Shown here piece by piece: positions 1 to 7,155 of a stretch of 42,475 bases of DNA (its first letter is position 1; the number at the start of each line of letters is the position of its first letter). The stretch is taken from positions 1 through 42,475 of the forward strand of contig DHHQ01000015.1 in the NCBI GenBank assembly GCA_002403375.1, given 5' to 3'. The position numbers were made by a program, and so were the translations under genes. Under the pieces are notes generated by a model. It was not told the origin of the DNA. It worked only from the letters and a program-made list of their open reading frames with translations, and ran no database searches. This stretch comes from Thiobacillus denitrificans (GTDB lineage: Bacteria > Pseudomonadota > Gammaproteobacteria > Burkholderiales > Thiobacillaceae).

Positions 1-47
1 TACCTCTTGAACCCCATGTTTCGTGAATCCAGACCGCCCCGCCCGCC

Positions 48-785
48 ATGCCGCGCCGACGTGAGCCCCGCCCCGCGCCCGCGCTGGAGCTGAAGACCAC
101 CCGGCTCGCCGGGATCCAGATCCTCCTCAACAGCACCGAGCACTCGGCGCTGAACACCCACCTCACCACGCTGTTCGCCGCGACGCCGGACTTCTTCGGC
201 GGCGAGGCGGCGGTGTTCGAGTGCGGGCGCCTGCCGGCCGACGCCGCCGCGCCCGACTGGGCGTGGCTGGCGCAGGAACTGAAAAGCCGCGGCCTCAACC
301 CGTTCGCGGTGCAGAACGCGTCGCCGGAACTCGCTGCGGCGGCCCGGGAGGCCGGGCTGCTGGTGCTCAACGCCGCCGCGCCCGCCCAGCCCGTGCCCCC
401 GCCTGAACCCGAGCCCGAACCCGAACCGCAGCCCGCGCCGCAACCGGCCGCCGCCGCGCCGACCCGCTTCATCGACAAGCCGCTGCGTTCCGGCCAGCGG
501 GTGTACGCGGCAGGCGGCGACATCGTCGTGCTCGCCGCGGTCAACCCCGGCGCCGAGGTGATCGCCGACGGCAGCATCCACGTCTACGCGCCCCTGAAGG
601 GCAAGGCGCTCGCCGGCGCGCGCGGCGACACCTCGGCGCGCATCTTCACCGCGCAGCTGGAAGCCGAGCTCGTGTCGATCGCCGGCGTCTACCGCACCTT
701 CGAGACCGCACCCGACCCCAAGGTGGCGAAGAAGCCGGCGCAGATCCGTCTCGCCGGCGACCAGCTCGTCATCGACCCCCTCTGA
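48..785 (+). CDS. minC: Septum site-determining protein MinC
   Basis: FtsZ-polymerisation inhibitor that, recruited by MinD, blocks division at the cell poles. The 245-residue product has the usual two-domain layout: an N-terminal inhibitory domain to about residue 105, a Pro/Glu-rich linker (about 113-138, repeated PEPEPEP) and a C-terminal beta-helix domain (about 142-245) containing a FIDKPLRSGQ-like opening and a DGSIHVYAPLKGKALAGA segment. An in-frame TGA at 24 means translation cannot start before the ATG at 48; no clear Shine-Dalgarno is visible. It is first of minC-minD-minE, with 24 bp to minD. The acidic proline-rich linker is longer than in enteric MinC. Identification is firm from sequence and gene order. 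Confidence 0.95.
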   Translation: MPRRREPRPAPALELKTTRLAGIQILLNSTEHSALNTHLTTLFAATPDFFGGEAAVFECGRLPADAAAPDWAWLAQELKSRGLNPFAVQNASPELAAAAREAGLLVLNAAAPAQPVPPPEPEPEPEPQPAPQPAAAAPTRFIDKPLRSGQRVYAAGGDIVVLAAVNPGAEVIADGSIHVYAPLKGKALAGARGDTSARIFTAQLEAELVSIAGVYRTFETAPDPKVAKKPAQIRLAGDQLVIDPL

Positions 786-809
786 TACACACTGATAAAA
801 GGAAGCTTC

Positions 810-1625
810 GTGACCACCATCATCACTGTCACCTCCGGCAAGGGCGGCGTCGGCAAGACCACCACCAGCGCGTCGATCGCCAGCGGCCTCGCGCTGCGCG
901 GCTACAAGACCGCGGTGATCGACTTCGACGTGGGCTTGAGGAACCTCGACCTCATCATGGGCTGCGAGCGCCGCGTGGTGTACGACTTCGTCAACGTCAT
1001 CCAGGGCGACGCCAACCTGCACCAGGCGCTGATCAAGGACAAGCACGCCGACAACCTGTTCGTGCTGCCCGCCTCGCAGACGCGCGACAAGGACGCGCTC
1101 ACCGAGGAGGGCGTCGAGAAGGTGCTGAAGGAACTCGAACACCAGGGCTTCGACTACATCGTCTGCGACTCGCCGGCCGGCATCGAGCACGGCGCGGTGA
1201 TGGCGCTGACCTTCGCCGACCAGGCGATCGTCGTCACCAACCCGGAAGTGTCGTCGGTGCGCGACTCCGACCGCATCCTCGGCATCATCCAGTCGAAGAG
1301 CCGCCGCGCGGTCGAGGGCCGCGAGCCGGTCAAGGAGCACCTGCTGGTCACCCGCTACGACCCCAAGCGCGCGCACGAGGGCGAGATGCTGACCTATACC
1401 GACATCCAGGAGCTGCTGCGGATTCCGCTGCTCGGCGTGATCCCCGAATCGGAGATCGTGCTGCAGGCGTCCAACCAGGGCATCCCGGCGATCCACCAGA
1501 AGGGCACGCCGGTCGCCGACGCGTACCAGGACGCGATCGGCCGCTTCCTCGGCGAGGAGCATCCGCTACGCTTCGTCGACTACGAGAAACCCGGCCTGAT
1601 CAAGCGCCTGTTCGGAGGCAAGTGA
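810..1625 (+). CDS. minD: Septum site-determining ATPase MinD
   Basis: Membrane-cycling ParA/MinD-type ATPase that carries MinC to the membrane and oscillates with MinE. The 271-residue protein shows the deviant Walker A GKGGVGKTT (residues 10-18, with the signature Lys11), the switch region DFDVGLRNLDL and a DSPAGIEHGA Walker B stretch. Its C-terminus ends in an amphipathic helix (PGLIKRLFGGK), the membrane-targeting sequence. The start is a GTG preceded by AAGGAAG at good spacing. Its stop lies 1 bp before the minE ATG, so the two are probably translationally coupled. Confidence 0.97.
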   Translation: MTTIITVTSGKGGVGKTTTSASIASGLALRGYKTAVIDFDVGLRNLDLIMGCERRVVYDFVNVIQGDANLHQALIKDKHADNLFVLPASQTRDKDALTEEGVEKVLKELEHQGFDYIVCDSPAGIEHGAVMALTFADQAIVVTNPEVSSVRDSDRILGIIQSKSRRAVEGREPVKEHLLVTRYDPKRAHEGEMLTYTDIQELLRIPLLGVIPESEIVLQASNQGIPAIHQKGTPVADAYQDAIGRFLGEEHPLRFVDYEKPGLIKRLFGGK

Positions 1626-1626
1626 C

Positions 1627-1881
1627 ATGTCCCTGCTCTCACTCATCTTCGGCGAAAAGAAACACACCGCCTCGGTCGCCAAGGAGCGCCTTCAGCTCAT
1701 CATCGCGCACGAGCGCGTCGGGCTGAACGGGCCGGATTTCCTGCCCGACCTGCAGAAAGACCTGGTCGCGGTGATCTCGAAGTACGTCAAGATCAACCCC
1801 GAGGACATCAAGGTCGGGCTGGAAAAGCAGGGCAACCTCGAGGTCATCGAGGTCAACATCGTCCTGCCCGAGACGCGCTGA
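1627..1881 (+). CDS. minE: Cell division topological specificity factor MinE
   Basis: Stimulates MinD ATPase and displaces MinC at midcell. The 84-residue length is typical. The N-terminal part (LSLIFGEKKHTASVAKERL) combines the membrane-binding and anti-MinCD helix. The C-terminal part (KYVKINPEDIKVGLEKQG, ending VNIVLPETR) is the dimerisation domain. The ribosome binding site GGAGG lies inside the end of minD. It ends the min operon and is followed directly by an inverted repeat overlapping its stop codon. Confidence 0.96.
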   Translation: MSLLSLIFGEKKHTASVAKERLQLIIAHERVGLNGPDFLPDLQKDLVAVISKYVKINPEDIKVGLEKQGNLEVIEVNIVLPETR

Positions 1882-1898
1882 GCCGCCCGGCGGCTCAG
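1878..1898. terminator. Inverted repeat between convergent minE and the 138-aa gene
   Basis: Perfect 8-bp arms CTGAGCCG/CGGCTCAG enclose five bases. The hairpin contains the stop codon of minE and, on the other strand, that of the convergent gene. There is no T-tract on either side, so a bidirectional terminator is an inference from position only. Confidence 0.4.
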
Positions 1899-2311
1899 AA
1901 CTGGTCGGCGAGCCAGTCGTCGAGTTCGGTGCACGCCTCGGAGGTGGGCGTGTCGGTGTCCAGACCTAGGATCGGCGTGTAGCAGAGATACTGGTGGCCC
2001 GCGCGGTCCGACAGGTTGCGCAACGGCATGCGCCCCAGCGTCTCGTAGTCCCTGGCGTCCATCAGGACGAAATCGAACTCGTCGGCGACACGCACCTCGA
2101 GCTCGCCGCCGTTGCCCGCGCCGTACTTCTCCCACCACGAATCCGGATTGGCGCCTTCGTACGCCGGCGACATGTGCTGGTTGCTGTGCTGATGCCAGGA
2201 GACGATGGTTGGCTGCTGCTGCGCGTACTGCAGCGCAACCTCGCGCGCCATCCGGCTCGCCTCGTTGAAGTCGGGGCGCCCGCCCCGCTGCTCGACATGA
2301 ACGGTTTTCAT
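1895..2311 (-). CDS. Conserved hypothetical protein, 138 aa
   Basis: I do not recognise a function. The soluble 138-residue protein has no signal peptide or membrane segment. It is rich in acidic and aromatic residues, with an SWHQHSNQHMSP stretch near residue 38 holding three histidines and DEFDFVLMDARDYE in the middle. It loosely recalls the AF1514-type family of unknown function, which I cannot verify. ATG at 2311 follows GGAGGTAGATC-type sequence, a good ribosome binding site. It converges on minE and has codon use like its neighbours. Existence is well supported; role unknown. Confidence 0.75.
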   Translation of the reverse strand: MKTVHVEQRGGRPDFNEASRMAREVALQYAQQQPTIVSWHQHSNQHMSPAYEGANPDSWWEKYGAGNGGELEVRVADEFDFVLMDARDYETLGRMPLRNLSDRAGHQYLCYTPILGLDTDTPTSEACTELDDWLADQF

Positions 2312-2462
2312 GATCTACCTCCTTCGCGAAGCCGCCCCCCGAACGGCCGGAAACTGAACTCCCTCCTTCCTTTGTAGACGACCGCCACGCAAAAGCACCC
2401 GGACATTGCCCGCGGCGGGCCCGATGCCTGATTTCGCGTGGATTGTTTCCGGCCGCGGCGTG

Positions 2463-2729
2463 TCAGCTGCGCGCCCCGCTCATGTAGCGCGACGGCGGCG
2501 CAGCTTCGGTTTCCTTGACCTGCGGCCGCGCCGCGAGCAGGCCGAACTTGTCGCGCAGCGTGATCGCCAGCAGCACCAGCGATTCGTCGGGCAGGGCCTC
2601 GACGGCGCTGAAGATCCGTCCCGCGTAGGCGGCGTCGCCCGCCAGCTTCACCAGGTCGATCTCCGGCCCGCCCGCGCGGCGTGCGGCGAACTTGAGTTTC
2701 ACCATTTCGTTCAGGGTTTCGCGATCCAT
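2463..2729 (-). CDS. Hypothetical protein, 88 aa
   Basis: Unrecognised small soluble protein starting MDRETLNEMVKLKFAARR. It has a helical, leucine-rich middle (ALPDESLVLLAITLRDKFGLL) and no cysteines, signal peptide or membrane helix. It lies downstream of nirBD on the same strand but is separated from nirD by about 200 bp containing strong hairpins, so it is probably a separate transcript. Coding is supported by an intact frame with third-position GC bias. Confidence 0.6.
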   Translation of the reverse strand: MDRETLNEMVKLKFAARRAGGPEIDLVKLAGDAAYAGRIFSAVEALPDESLVLLAITLRDKFGLLAARPQVKETEAAPPSRYMSGARS

Positions 2730-2861
2730 GTTGGCTCCCGTTTTTCAGTGTTGGTCGGCTTTTCTTGTCGGCGGCGGCGCGTAGCCCGCCATCGCGCGTC
2801 CCCTTCTGCACAGCAGCCTTTGTGCCAGTTCAGGCAGAGGCTTTTGGATCAAGCACTTGCC

Positions 2862-2924
2862 GCGCCGCGCCGCCCGCTGCGGCGCGGCGCACGGCGCGTG
2901 CCGGTGCAGGCCGCGCACCGGCAC
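2862..2924 (-). terminator. Tandem GC-rich hairpins downstream of nirD
   Basis: Two perfect inverted repeats sit just past the nirD stop. One is 2898-2924 with 10-bp arms GTGCCGGTGC/GCACCGGCAC and a 7-nt loop. The other is 2862-2890 with 12-bp arms GCGCCGCGCCGC/GCGGCGCGGCGC and a 5-nt loop. There is no immediate U-tract, so these could be a rho-type or mRNA-stabilising 3' end rather than a classical intrinsic terminator. Confidence 0.5.
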
Positions 2925-2935
2925 GGTGCGCCCGC

Positions 2936-3268
2936 TCAGGCAGGGACCGCCCCGGCGAGCGCGAAGTCGATCCACACCCGGCCGTTTTCCAGCCGCACCG
3001 GAAACTCGCGCGCACAGCCGTGATCGGGCGCCACCGCGCAGCCCGAATCGAGCTCGATGTTCCAGTTGTGCATCGGACAGGCCACGCGCCTGCCGTGGAC
3101 GATGCCCTGCGACAGCGGCCCGCCCTTGTGCGGGCAGCGGTCCTCCAGCGCGAACACGGCGTCGTCGGCGGTGCGGAATACGGCGATGTCGAGCGTGCCG
3201 TGGCGCACGACGCGCGCGCCGAGCGGGGGAATCTCGTCGAGGGAGAGAATGTCGGTCCAGTTGTTCAT
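2936..3268 (-). CDS. nirD: Nitrite reductase (NADH) small subunit NirD, Rieske type
   Basis: Small subunit of cytoplasmic assimilatory siroheme nitrite reductase. The 110-residue protein has a Rieske fold with both ligand motifs intact: CPHKGG (Cys45, His47) and CPMH (Cys64, His67). A [2Fe-2S] cluster is therefore expected, unlike enteric NirD, which lacks the ligands. The frame opens upstream, but the ATG at 3268 (MNNWTDIL) follows GAGGAAA at correct spacing and starts where homologues start. The gene lies 10 bp after nirB and is certainly co-transcribed with it. Confidence 0.93.
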   Translation of the reverse strand: MNNWTDILSLDEIPPLGARVVRHGTLDIAVFRTADDAVFALEDRCPHKGGPLSQGIVHGRRVACPMHNWNIELDSGCAVAPDHGCAREFPVRLENGRVWIDFALAGAVPA

Positions 3269-3278
3269 GTCGGTTTCC

Positions 3279-5735
3279 TCAGGCGGCGACGGTTTCGAAT
3301 TCATGCTTCTGCTTGCCTTCCCTGGCGCGCTCGACCCACGGATCGCGCTCGACCGACAGCGCGAACAGCAGGCGCTCGTAGAGCGCGCGCCGGTTGTCGG
3401 CGTCGTCGACGATCTTCTTCTTCACGGTGTCGAGGCCGACCCTTTCGAGGTAGTGCACGGTGCGGTCGAGGTAGCGCGCCTCCTCGCGGTACAGCTGCAG
3501 GAAGGCGCCCGAATACTCGAGCACCTCGTCGGGCGTCTTCACCTTGACGAGGAACTGCGCGACCTCGGTCTTGATGCCGCCGTTGCCGCCGACGTAGATT
3601 TCCCAGCCGGAATCGACGCCGATGATGCCGACGTCCTTGATCGCGACCTCGGCGCAGTTGCGCGGGCAGCCCGAGACGGCGAGCTTGACCTTGTGCGGCG
3701 CCCACATCTTGAAGAACACCTTCTCGAGGTCGATGCCCATGCGGGTCGAGTCCTGGGTGCCGAAGCGGCACCACTCGGAGCCGACGCAGGTCTTCACCGT
3801 GCGCAGCGCCTTGCCGTAGGCGTGGCCGGATGGCATGTCGAGGTCGGCCCACACCTTCGGCAGGTCCTCCTTCTTCACGCCGAGCAGGTCGATGCGCTGG
3901 CCGCCGGTGACCTTGACCGAGGGGATCGCGTACTTCTCGGCGACGTCGGCGATGCGGCGCAGTTCGGCGGGCGTCGTCTGGCCGCCCCACATGCGCGGGA
4001 TCACCGAGTAGCTGCCGTCCTTCTGGATGTTGGCGTGCGCGCGCTCGTTGATGAAGCGCGACTGCGGGTCGTCCTCGGCCTCGCCCGGCCAGGTCGAGAT
4101 GAGGTAGTAGTTGAGCGCCGGGCGGCATGACGCGCAGCCGTTGGGCGTGCGCCATTCCATGAAAGCCATCACCTGGGGGATCGTCAGCAGCTTGTTCTGC
4201 CGGATCGCTTCGCGCACCGCCTCGTGGGTGTGGTCGGTGCAGCCGCACACCGATTTCTGCTTCGGCGCGGCCGAGTAGTCGCCGCCAGCGGTGACCGCCA
4301 GGATCTGCTCGACCAGGCCGGTGCACGAGCCGCACGACGACGACGCCTTGGTGTGCTTCCTGACGTCCTCGAGCGTGAACAGGCCCTTCTCGCGGATCGC
4401 CTTGACGATGTCGCCCTTGCACACCCCGTTGCAGCCGCACACTTCCATGTCGTCGGTCATGCTCGCCGCCTTGTTGATGCCCTGGTGGCCGAGGTTGCCG
4501 CAGTGGTCCTGGCCGAACATCAGATGGTCGCGCAGCGCGGACACGTCCTTGCCGTCGCGCAGCAGCGAGAAGTACCAGGCGCCGTCGACGGTGTCGCCGA
4601 CCATCACGCCGCCGACCAGCCTGTTGTCCTTGAGAACGAGCTTCTTGTACACGCCGCCCACCGGGTCGGAATAGAGGATGGACTCGGTGCCCTCGCCGCC
4701 GGTGAAGTCGCCGGCGGAGAACAGGTCGATGCCGGTGACCTTGAGCTTGGTCGACGTCACCGAGCCCTGGTAGCGGCCGATGCCGTAATGCGCGAGGTGG
4801 TTGGCGCAGACCTTGGCCTGCTCGAACAGCGGCGCGACCAGGCCGTAGGCGACGCCGCGGTGCGCGGCGCACTCGCCGATCGCGTAGATGCGCGGGTCGA
4901 AGGTCTGCAGCGTGTCGTCGACGACGATGCCGCGGTGGCAGTGCAGGCCTGCGGACTCGGCGAGCGCGGTGTCGGGGCGGATGCCGACCGCCATCACGAC
5001 CAGGTCGGCGGGGATGACCTCGCCGTCCTTGAACTTGATCGCCGCCACTCTGCCGCCGCCGCCCTTCAGCAGTTCGGCGGTCTGCTTCTGCAGCAGGAAC
5101 CTCATGCCCTTCTCTTCCAGGCTCTTCTGCAGCAGGCGCGCCGCCGGCTCGTCGAGCTGGCGCTCCATCAGCCACGGCCCGATGTGCACGACGCTGACGT
5201 CCATGCCGCGCTTCATCAGGCCGTGGGCGGCCTCGAGCCCGAGCAGGCCGCCGCCGATGACGACGGCGTGCCGGTGCCGGCTGGCGGCGCGGATCATCGC
5301 GTCGACGTCGGCGATGTCGCGGAAGCTGATCACGCCCTCGAGGTCGGCGCCCGGCACCGGCAGGATGAAGGGCTTGGAGCCGGTGGCGAGCAGCAGGCGG
5401 TCGTAGTCGGCGCGGGTGCCGTCGTCGGCCTCGACGCTGCGCGCCGAACGGTCGATCTTCGTGACCTTCTTGCCGAGGTGCAGCGTGATGCCGTGTGCCG
5501 CGTACCAGTCGAGCGGGTTCAGCACGATGTCGTCGACCGTCTGCTCGCCCGCCAGCACCGGCGACAGCAGGATGCGGTTGTAGTTGGGGTGCGGCTCGGC
5601 GCCGAACACGGTGATGTCGTAGAGGTCGGGAGCGAGCTTGAGGAGTTCCTCCAGCGTGCGCACCCCGGCCATGCCGTTGCCGACCATCACGAGCTTCATC
5701 TTGGGACCGCGTCCCATGGGCGTACTCATATCCAT
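3279..5735 (-). CDS. nirB: Nitrite reductase (NADH) large subunit NirB
   Basis: Reduces nitrite to ammonium with NAD(P)H in the cytoplasm. The 818-residue protein has the full domain order. An N-terminal FAD/NAD-dependent reductase carries GNGMAG near residue 20 and IGGGLLGLEAA. Two BFD-type [2Fe-2S] modules follow (about 425-475, VCGCNGVCKG...CGSC; about 495-545, VCGCTDHTH...CASC). The siroheme/[4Fe-4S] domain has TCVGSEWCRFG near 650 and SGCPRNCAE near 690. The ATG at 5735 follows GGAG with 7-nt spacing; the frame is open further upstream without coding character. nirD follows after 10 bp. A sigma-54 type promoter and an NtrC-like site precede it, indicating nitrogen control. Confidence 0.96.
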   Translation of the reverse strand: MDMSTPMGRGPKMKLVMVGNGMAGVRTLEELLKLAPDLYDITVFGAEPHPNYNRILLSPVLAGEQTVDDIVLNPLDWYAAHGITLHLGKKVTKIDRSARSVEADDGTRADYDRLLLATGSKPFILPVPGADLEGVISFRDIADVDAMIRAASRHRHAVVIGGGLLGLEAAHGLMKRGMDVSVVHIGPWLMERQLDEPAARLLQKSLEEKGMRFLLQKQTAELLKGGGGRVAAIKFKDGEVIPADLVVMAVGIRPDTALAESAGLHCHRGIVVDDTLQTFDPRIYAIGECAAHRGVAYGLVAPLFEQAKVCANHLAHYGIGRYQGSVTSTKLKVTGIDLFSAGDFTGGEGTESILYSDPVGGVYKKLVLKDNRLVGGVMVGDTVDGAWYFSLLRDGKDVSALRDHLMFGQDHCGNLGHQGINKAASMTDDMEVCGCNGVCKGDIVKAIREKGLFTLEDVRKHTKASSSCGSCTGLVEQILAVTAGGDYSAAPKQKSVCGCTDHTHEAVREAIRQNKLLTIPQVMAFMEWRTPNGCASCRPALNYYLISTWPGEAEDDPQSRFINERAHANIQKDGSYSVIPRMWGGQTTPAELRRIADVAEKYAIPSVKVTGGQRIDLLGVKKEDLPKVWADLDMPSGHAYGKALRTVKTCVGSEWCRFGTQDSTRMGIDLEKVFFKMWAPHKVKLAVSGCPRNCAEVAIKDVGIIGVDSGWEIYVGGNGGIKTEVAQFLVKVKTPDEVLEYSGAFLQLYREEARYLDRTVHYLERVGLDTVKKKIVDDADNRRALYERLLFALSVERDPWVERAREGKQKHEFETVAA

Positions 5736-5766
5736 CTCACCACTCCAAAAAAGACTCAAAAGTGAT

Positions 5767-5793
5767 GACCGAGATACGCCGTTGCATTCGGTC
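5767..5793 (-). promoter_or_regulatory. Leader hairpin with six-base loop upstream of nirB
   Basis: In the predicted nirB leader RNA, GACCGA-AUGC pairs with GUAU-(C bulge)-UCGGUC around the loop AACGGC. The loop has A at position 1 and G at position 4, the pattern known for RNA targets of ANTAR antiterminators such as NasR. A U-run (5752-5747) follows just before the ribosome binding site, but no second hexaloop or clear terminator stem was found, so regulatory function is only inferred. Confidence 0.3.
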
Positions 5794-5809
5794 TGCTCGC
5801 ACGACATCC

Positions 5810-5825
5810 AGCAATCGCCATGCCA
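5810..5825 (-). promoter_or_regulatory. Sigma-54 type promoter of nirBD
   Basis: TGGCATGGCGATTGCT matches the RpoN consensus TGGCAC-N5-TTGCW with one change. The invariant GG and GC are separated by exactly 10 bp. The predicted start is near 5799, giving a leader of about 64 nt before the nirB ATG. Confidence 0.72.
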
Positions 5826-5902
5826 TGACGCCGTGATCGGGCTTGTGCCCCGTACTGCCGGGGCTCCCGCCCCTTTCCTCCCGTGCCGCATCGCCTCACC
5901 GC

Positions 5903-5917
5903 GCACCATCACGGTGC
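5903..5917. promoter_or_regulatory. NtrC-type enhancer site upstream of nirB
   Basis: GCACC-N5-GGTGC is a perfect palindrome identical in arms and spacing to known NtrC sites. Its centre lies about 110 bp upstream of the predicted nirB start, as is usual for NtrC enhancers at sigma-54 promoters. Confidence 0.65.
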
Positions 5918-5965
5918 CGGCGTGGCGGCGCATGCACCGAAATCTGTTCCGCCCGAATCGCCGCG

Positions 5966-6970
5966 CTACGCGCCCCGCTCCCCGACGCCCGCGTGGCCCG
6001 AGAGGGGATGCGCGCCACGTCCGAAGCCGTCGAGCGCCGTGATCGCCCGCGCCTGGTTGAGGTCTTCCGTGTAGCCCGCCGCGTACAGGCACACCGCGAG
6101 CTGGTTGCGGATCGGCATGGGCAAAGGCAGGTGTTCGCGCATCACCTGGTCGATCCAGGCGCCGGTCGCCCGCGCGTCGGGCGCGGGAAGCCGGGCCGAC
6201 GCAGCGGCGCCCGACTGCGCCTCGTACACCAGCTGGCCGCGGCCGTCCTGCACCAGCACCATGTCCGGCCGCTGCAGCGGGTCGGCGAACGCCTCGCCCT
6301 CGCAGCCCCGCAGCAGGATCGCGTGGCCGCCGAGCGCCTCGGCGACGGCGCGCATCTGCGGCATCTCCGCGTCCGAGGCCACCGGCGTGACGCGCACCGA
6401 GCGCTCGCCGAGCACGTCGGCGAGCCCGACCAGCCGGGTCCCCCAGCCGTCGATGCCGAGCCGGGCGCGCAGCGCGAGCAGCGCGGCGAGCCCGGGACTC
6501 AGCAGCGCCACCGGCGCGAACGCGAGGCCGTCCTCCTGCAGCGCGGCGTTCACCTGCGCGACGTGCGCGCACGGCATGACGCCCAGTTCGCGCAGCACGT
6601 AGGCGGCCGCCGTGCCGCCGCCGCCTTCGAGCACGCCGTGGATCAGCACCGGGATGCCGAAGCTCCTCAGCAGAAGCGCCAGCAGCGGCGTCAGATGCGG
6701 GTGCGCACGCACCCCGTGGTAGGCGGGCAGCACGACGGTGCGGAACGGTCCGCCCGGCGCGACGAAATCCGGCAGCCGCTCGCCCAGCGCCGCGTGCAGG
6801 CCGAGCCAGGCCTCGGTTCCCGGGTCGTGCTGGTTGAACGCGACCAGGAAGGCAGCGGTTTCGAGCTCGGGCACCCCGCCGTCGAGCAGCGCCGCGCCGA
6901 GCGCACGCGCCTCGGCGAAGCCGAGGCTCTCGCCGGCTTCGATCTGGCGGATCAGGGTCGCGTAGCTCAT
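5966..6970 (-). CDS. Anthranilate phosphoribosyltransferase-like protein (YbiB/TrpD2 family)
   Basis: The 334-residue protein has the glycosyltransferase family 3 architecture. A helical N-terminal domain (MSYATLIRQIEAGESLGFAE) precedes the alpha/beta domain with HGVLEGGGGTAAAYVLRELG, in the place of the PRPP/phosphate loop. The TrpD-like relatives called YbiB bind nucleic acid and are not thought to make tryptophan precursors. No other trp genes are nearby. The start at 6970 overlaps the stop of the upstream 62-residue ORF by ATGA, so it is translated as third gene of the nasA unit. Homologues are often found next to nasA/nirB in betaproteobacteria as I recall. Role in nitrogen assimilation unknown. 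Confidence 0.8.
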   Translation of the reverse strand: MSYATLIRQIEAGESLGFAEARALGAALLDGGVPELETAAFLVAFNQHDPGTEAWLGLHAALGERLPDFVAPGGPFRTVVLPAYHGVRAHPHLTPLLALLLRSFGIPVLIHGVLEGGGGTAAAYVLRELGVMPCAHVAQVNAALQEDGLAFAPVALLSPGLAALLALRARLGIDGWGTRLVGLADVLGERSVRVTPVASDAEMPQMRAVAEALGGHAILLRGCEGEAFADPLQRPDMVLVQDGRGQLVYEAQSGAAASARLPAPDARATGAWIDQVMREHLPLPMPIRNQLAVCLYAAGYTEDLNQARAITALDGFGRGAHPLSGHAGVGERGA

Positions 6971-7155
6971 CTCTGCCGGTCGACGACGTGCGAGAAGCAG
7001 CACGAAGGCAGGCCCGACAGCCGGCACAGCTCGGCTTCGCCGCGGGCTGCGCCGTCGCCGGTCGCGGACAGCCGGTGCCGGACTCGCCGCAGCAGCCGGC
7101 AGATCGACGCCCACTTCGCCGCGCCCGCCGAATGGAAGAACGTTCGAGTCGTCAT
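6967..7155 (-). CDS. Small ORF (62 aa) coupled between nasA and the ybiB-like gene
   Basis: Unrecognised. Its ATG overlaps the nasA stop (ATGA) and its TGA overlaps the start of the next gene (ATGA), so ribosomes can pass from nasA through it to the ybiB-like gene. The protein is basic in the first half (CRLLRRVRHRLSATGDG) and has a Cys-rich end (ELCRLSGLPSCCFSH), with Cys at about 18, 43, 51 and 52. There is no signal peptide. It may be a small metal or cofactor-related accessory, or only a coupling ORF; the sequence does not decide. Confidence 0.6.
   Translation of the reverse strand: MTTRTFFHSAGAAKWASICRLLRRVRHRLSATGDGAARGEAELCRLSGLPSCCFSHVVDRQR

Noticed and set aside
1692..2138. 148-codon minus-strand frame across minE and the 138-aa gene
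   Set aside because: Overlaps minE antisense and the real gene in another frame, and shows no conserved motif.
4224..5765. Long plus-strand open frame antisense to nirB
   Set aside because: No recognisable domain and biased composition (Ala, Asp, His, Val), explained by third-position GC in nirB.
5847..5864. Hairpin GCCCCG-GCAGTA-CGGGGC as the first of two ANTAR hexaloops for nirB
   Set aside because: It lies upstream of the predicted sigma-54 transcription start and its loop begins with G, not A.
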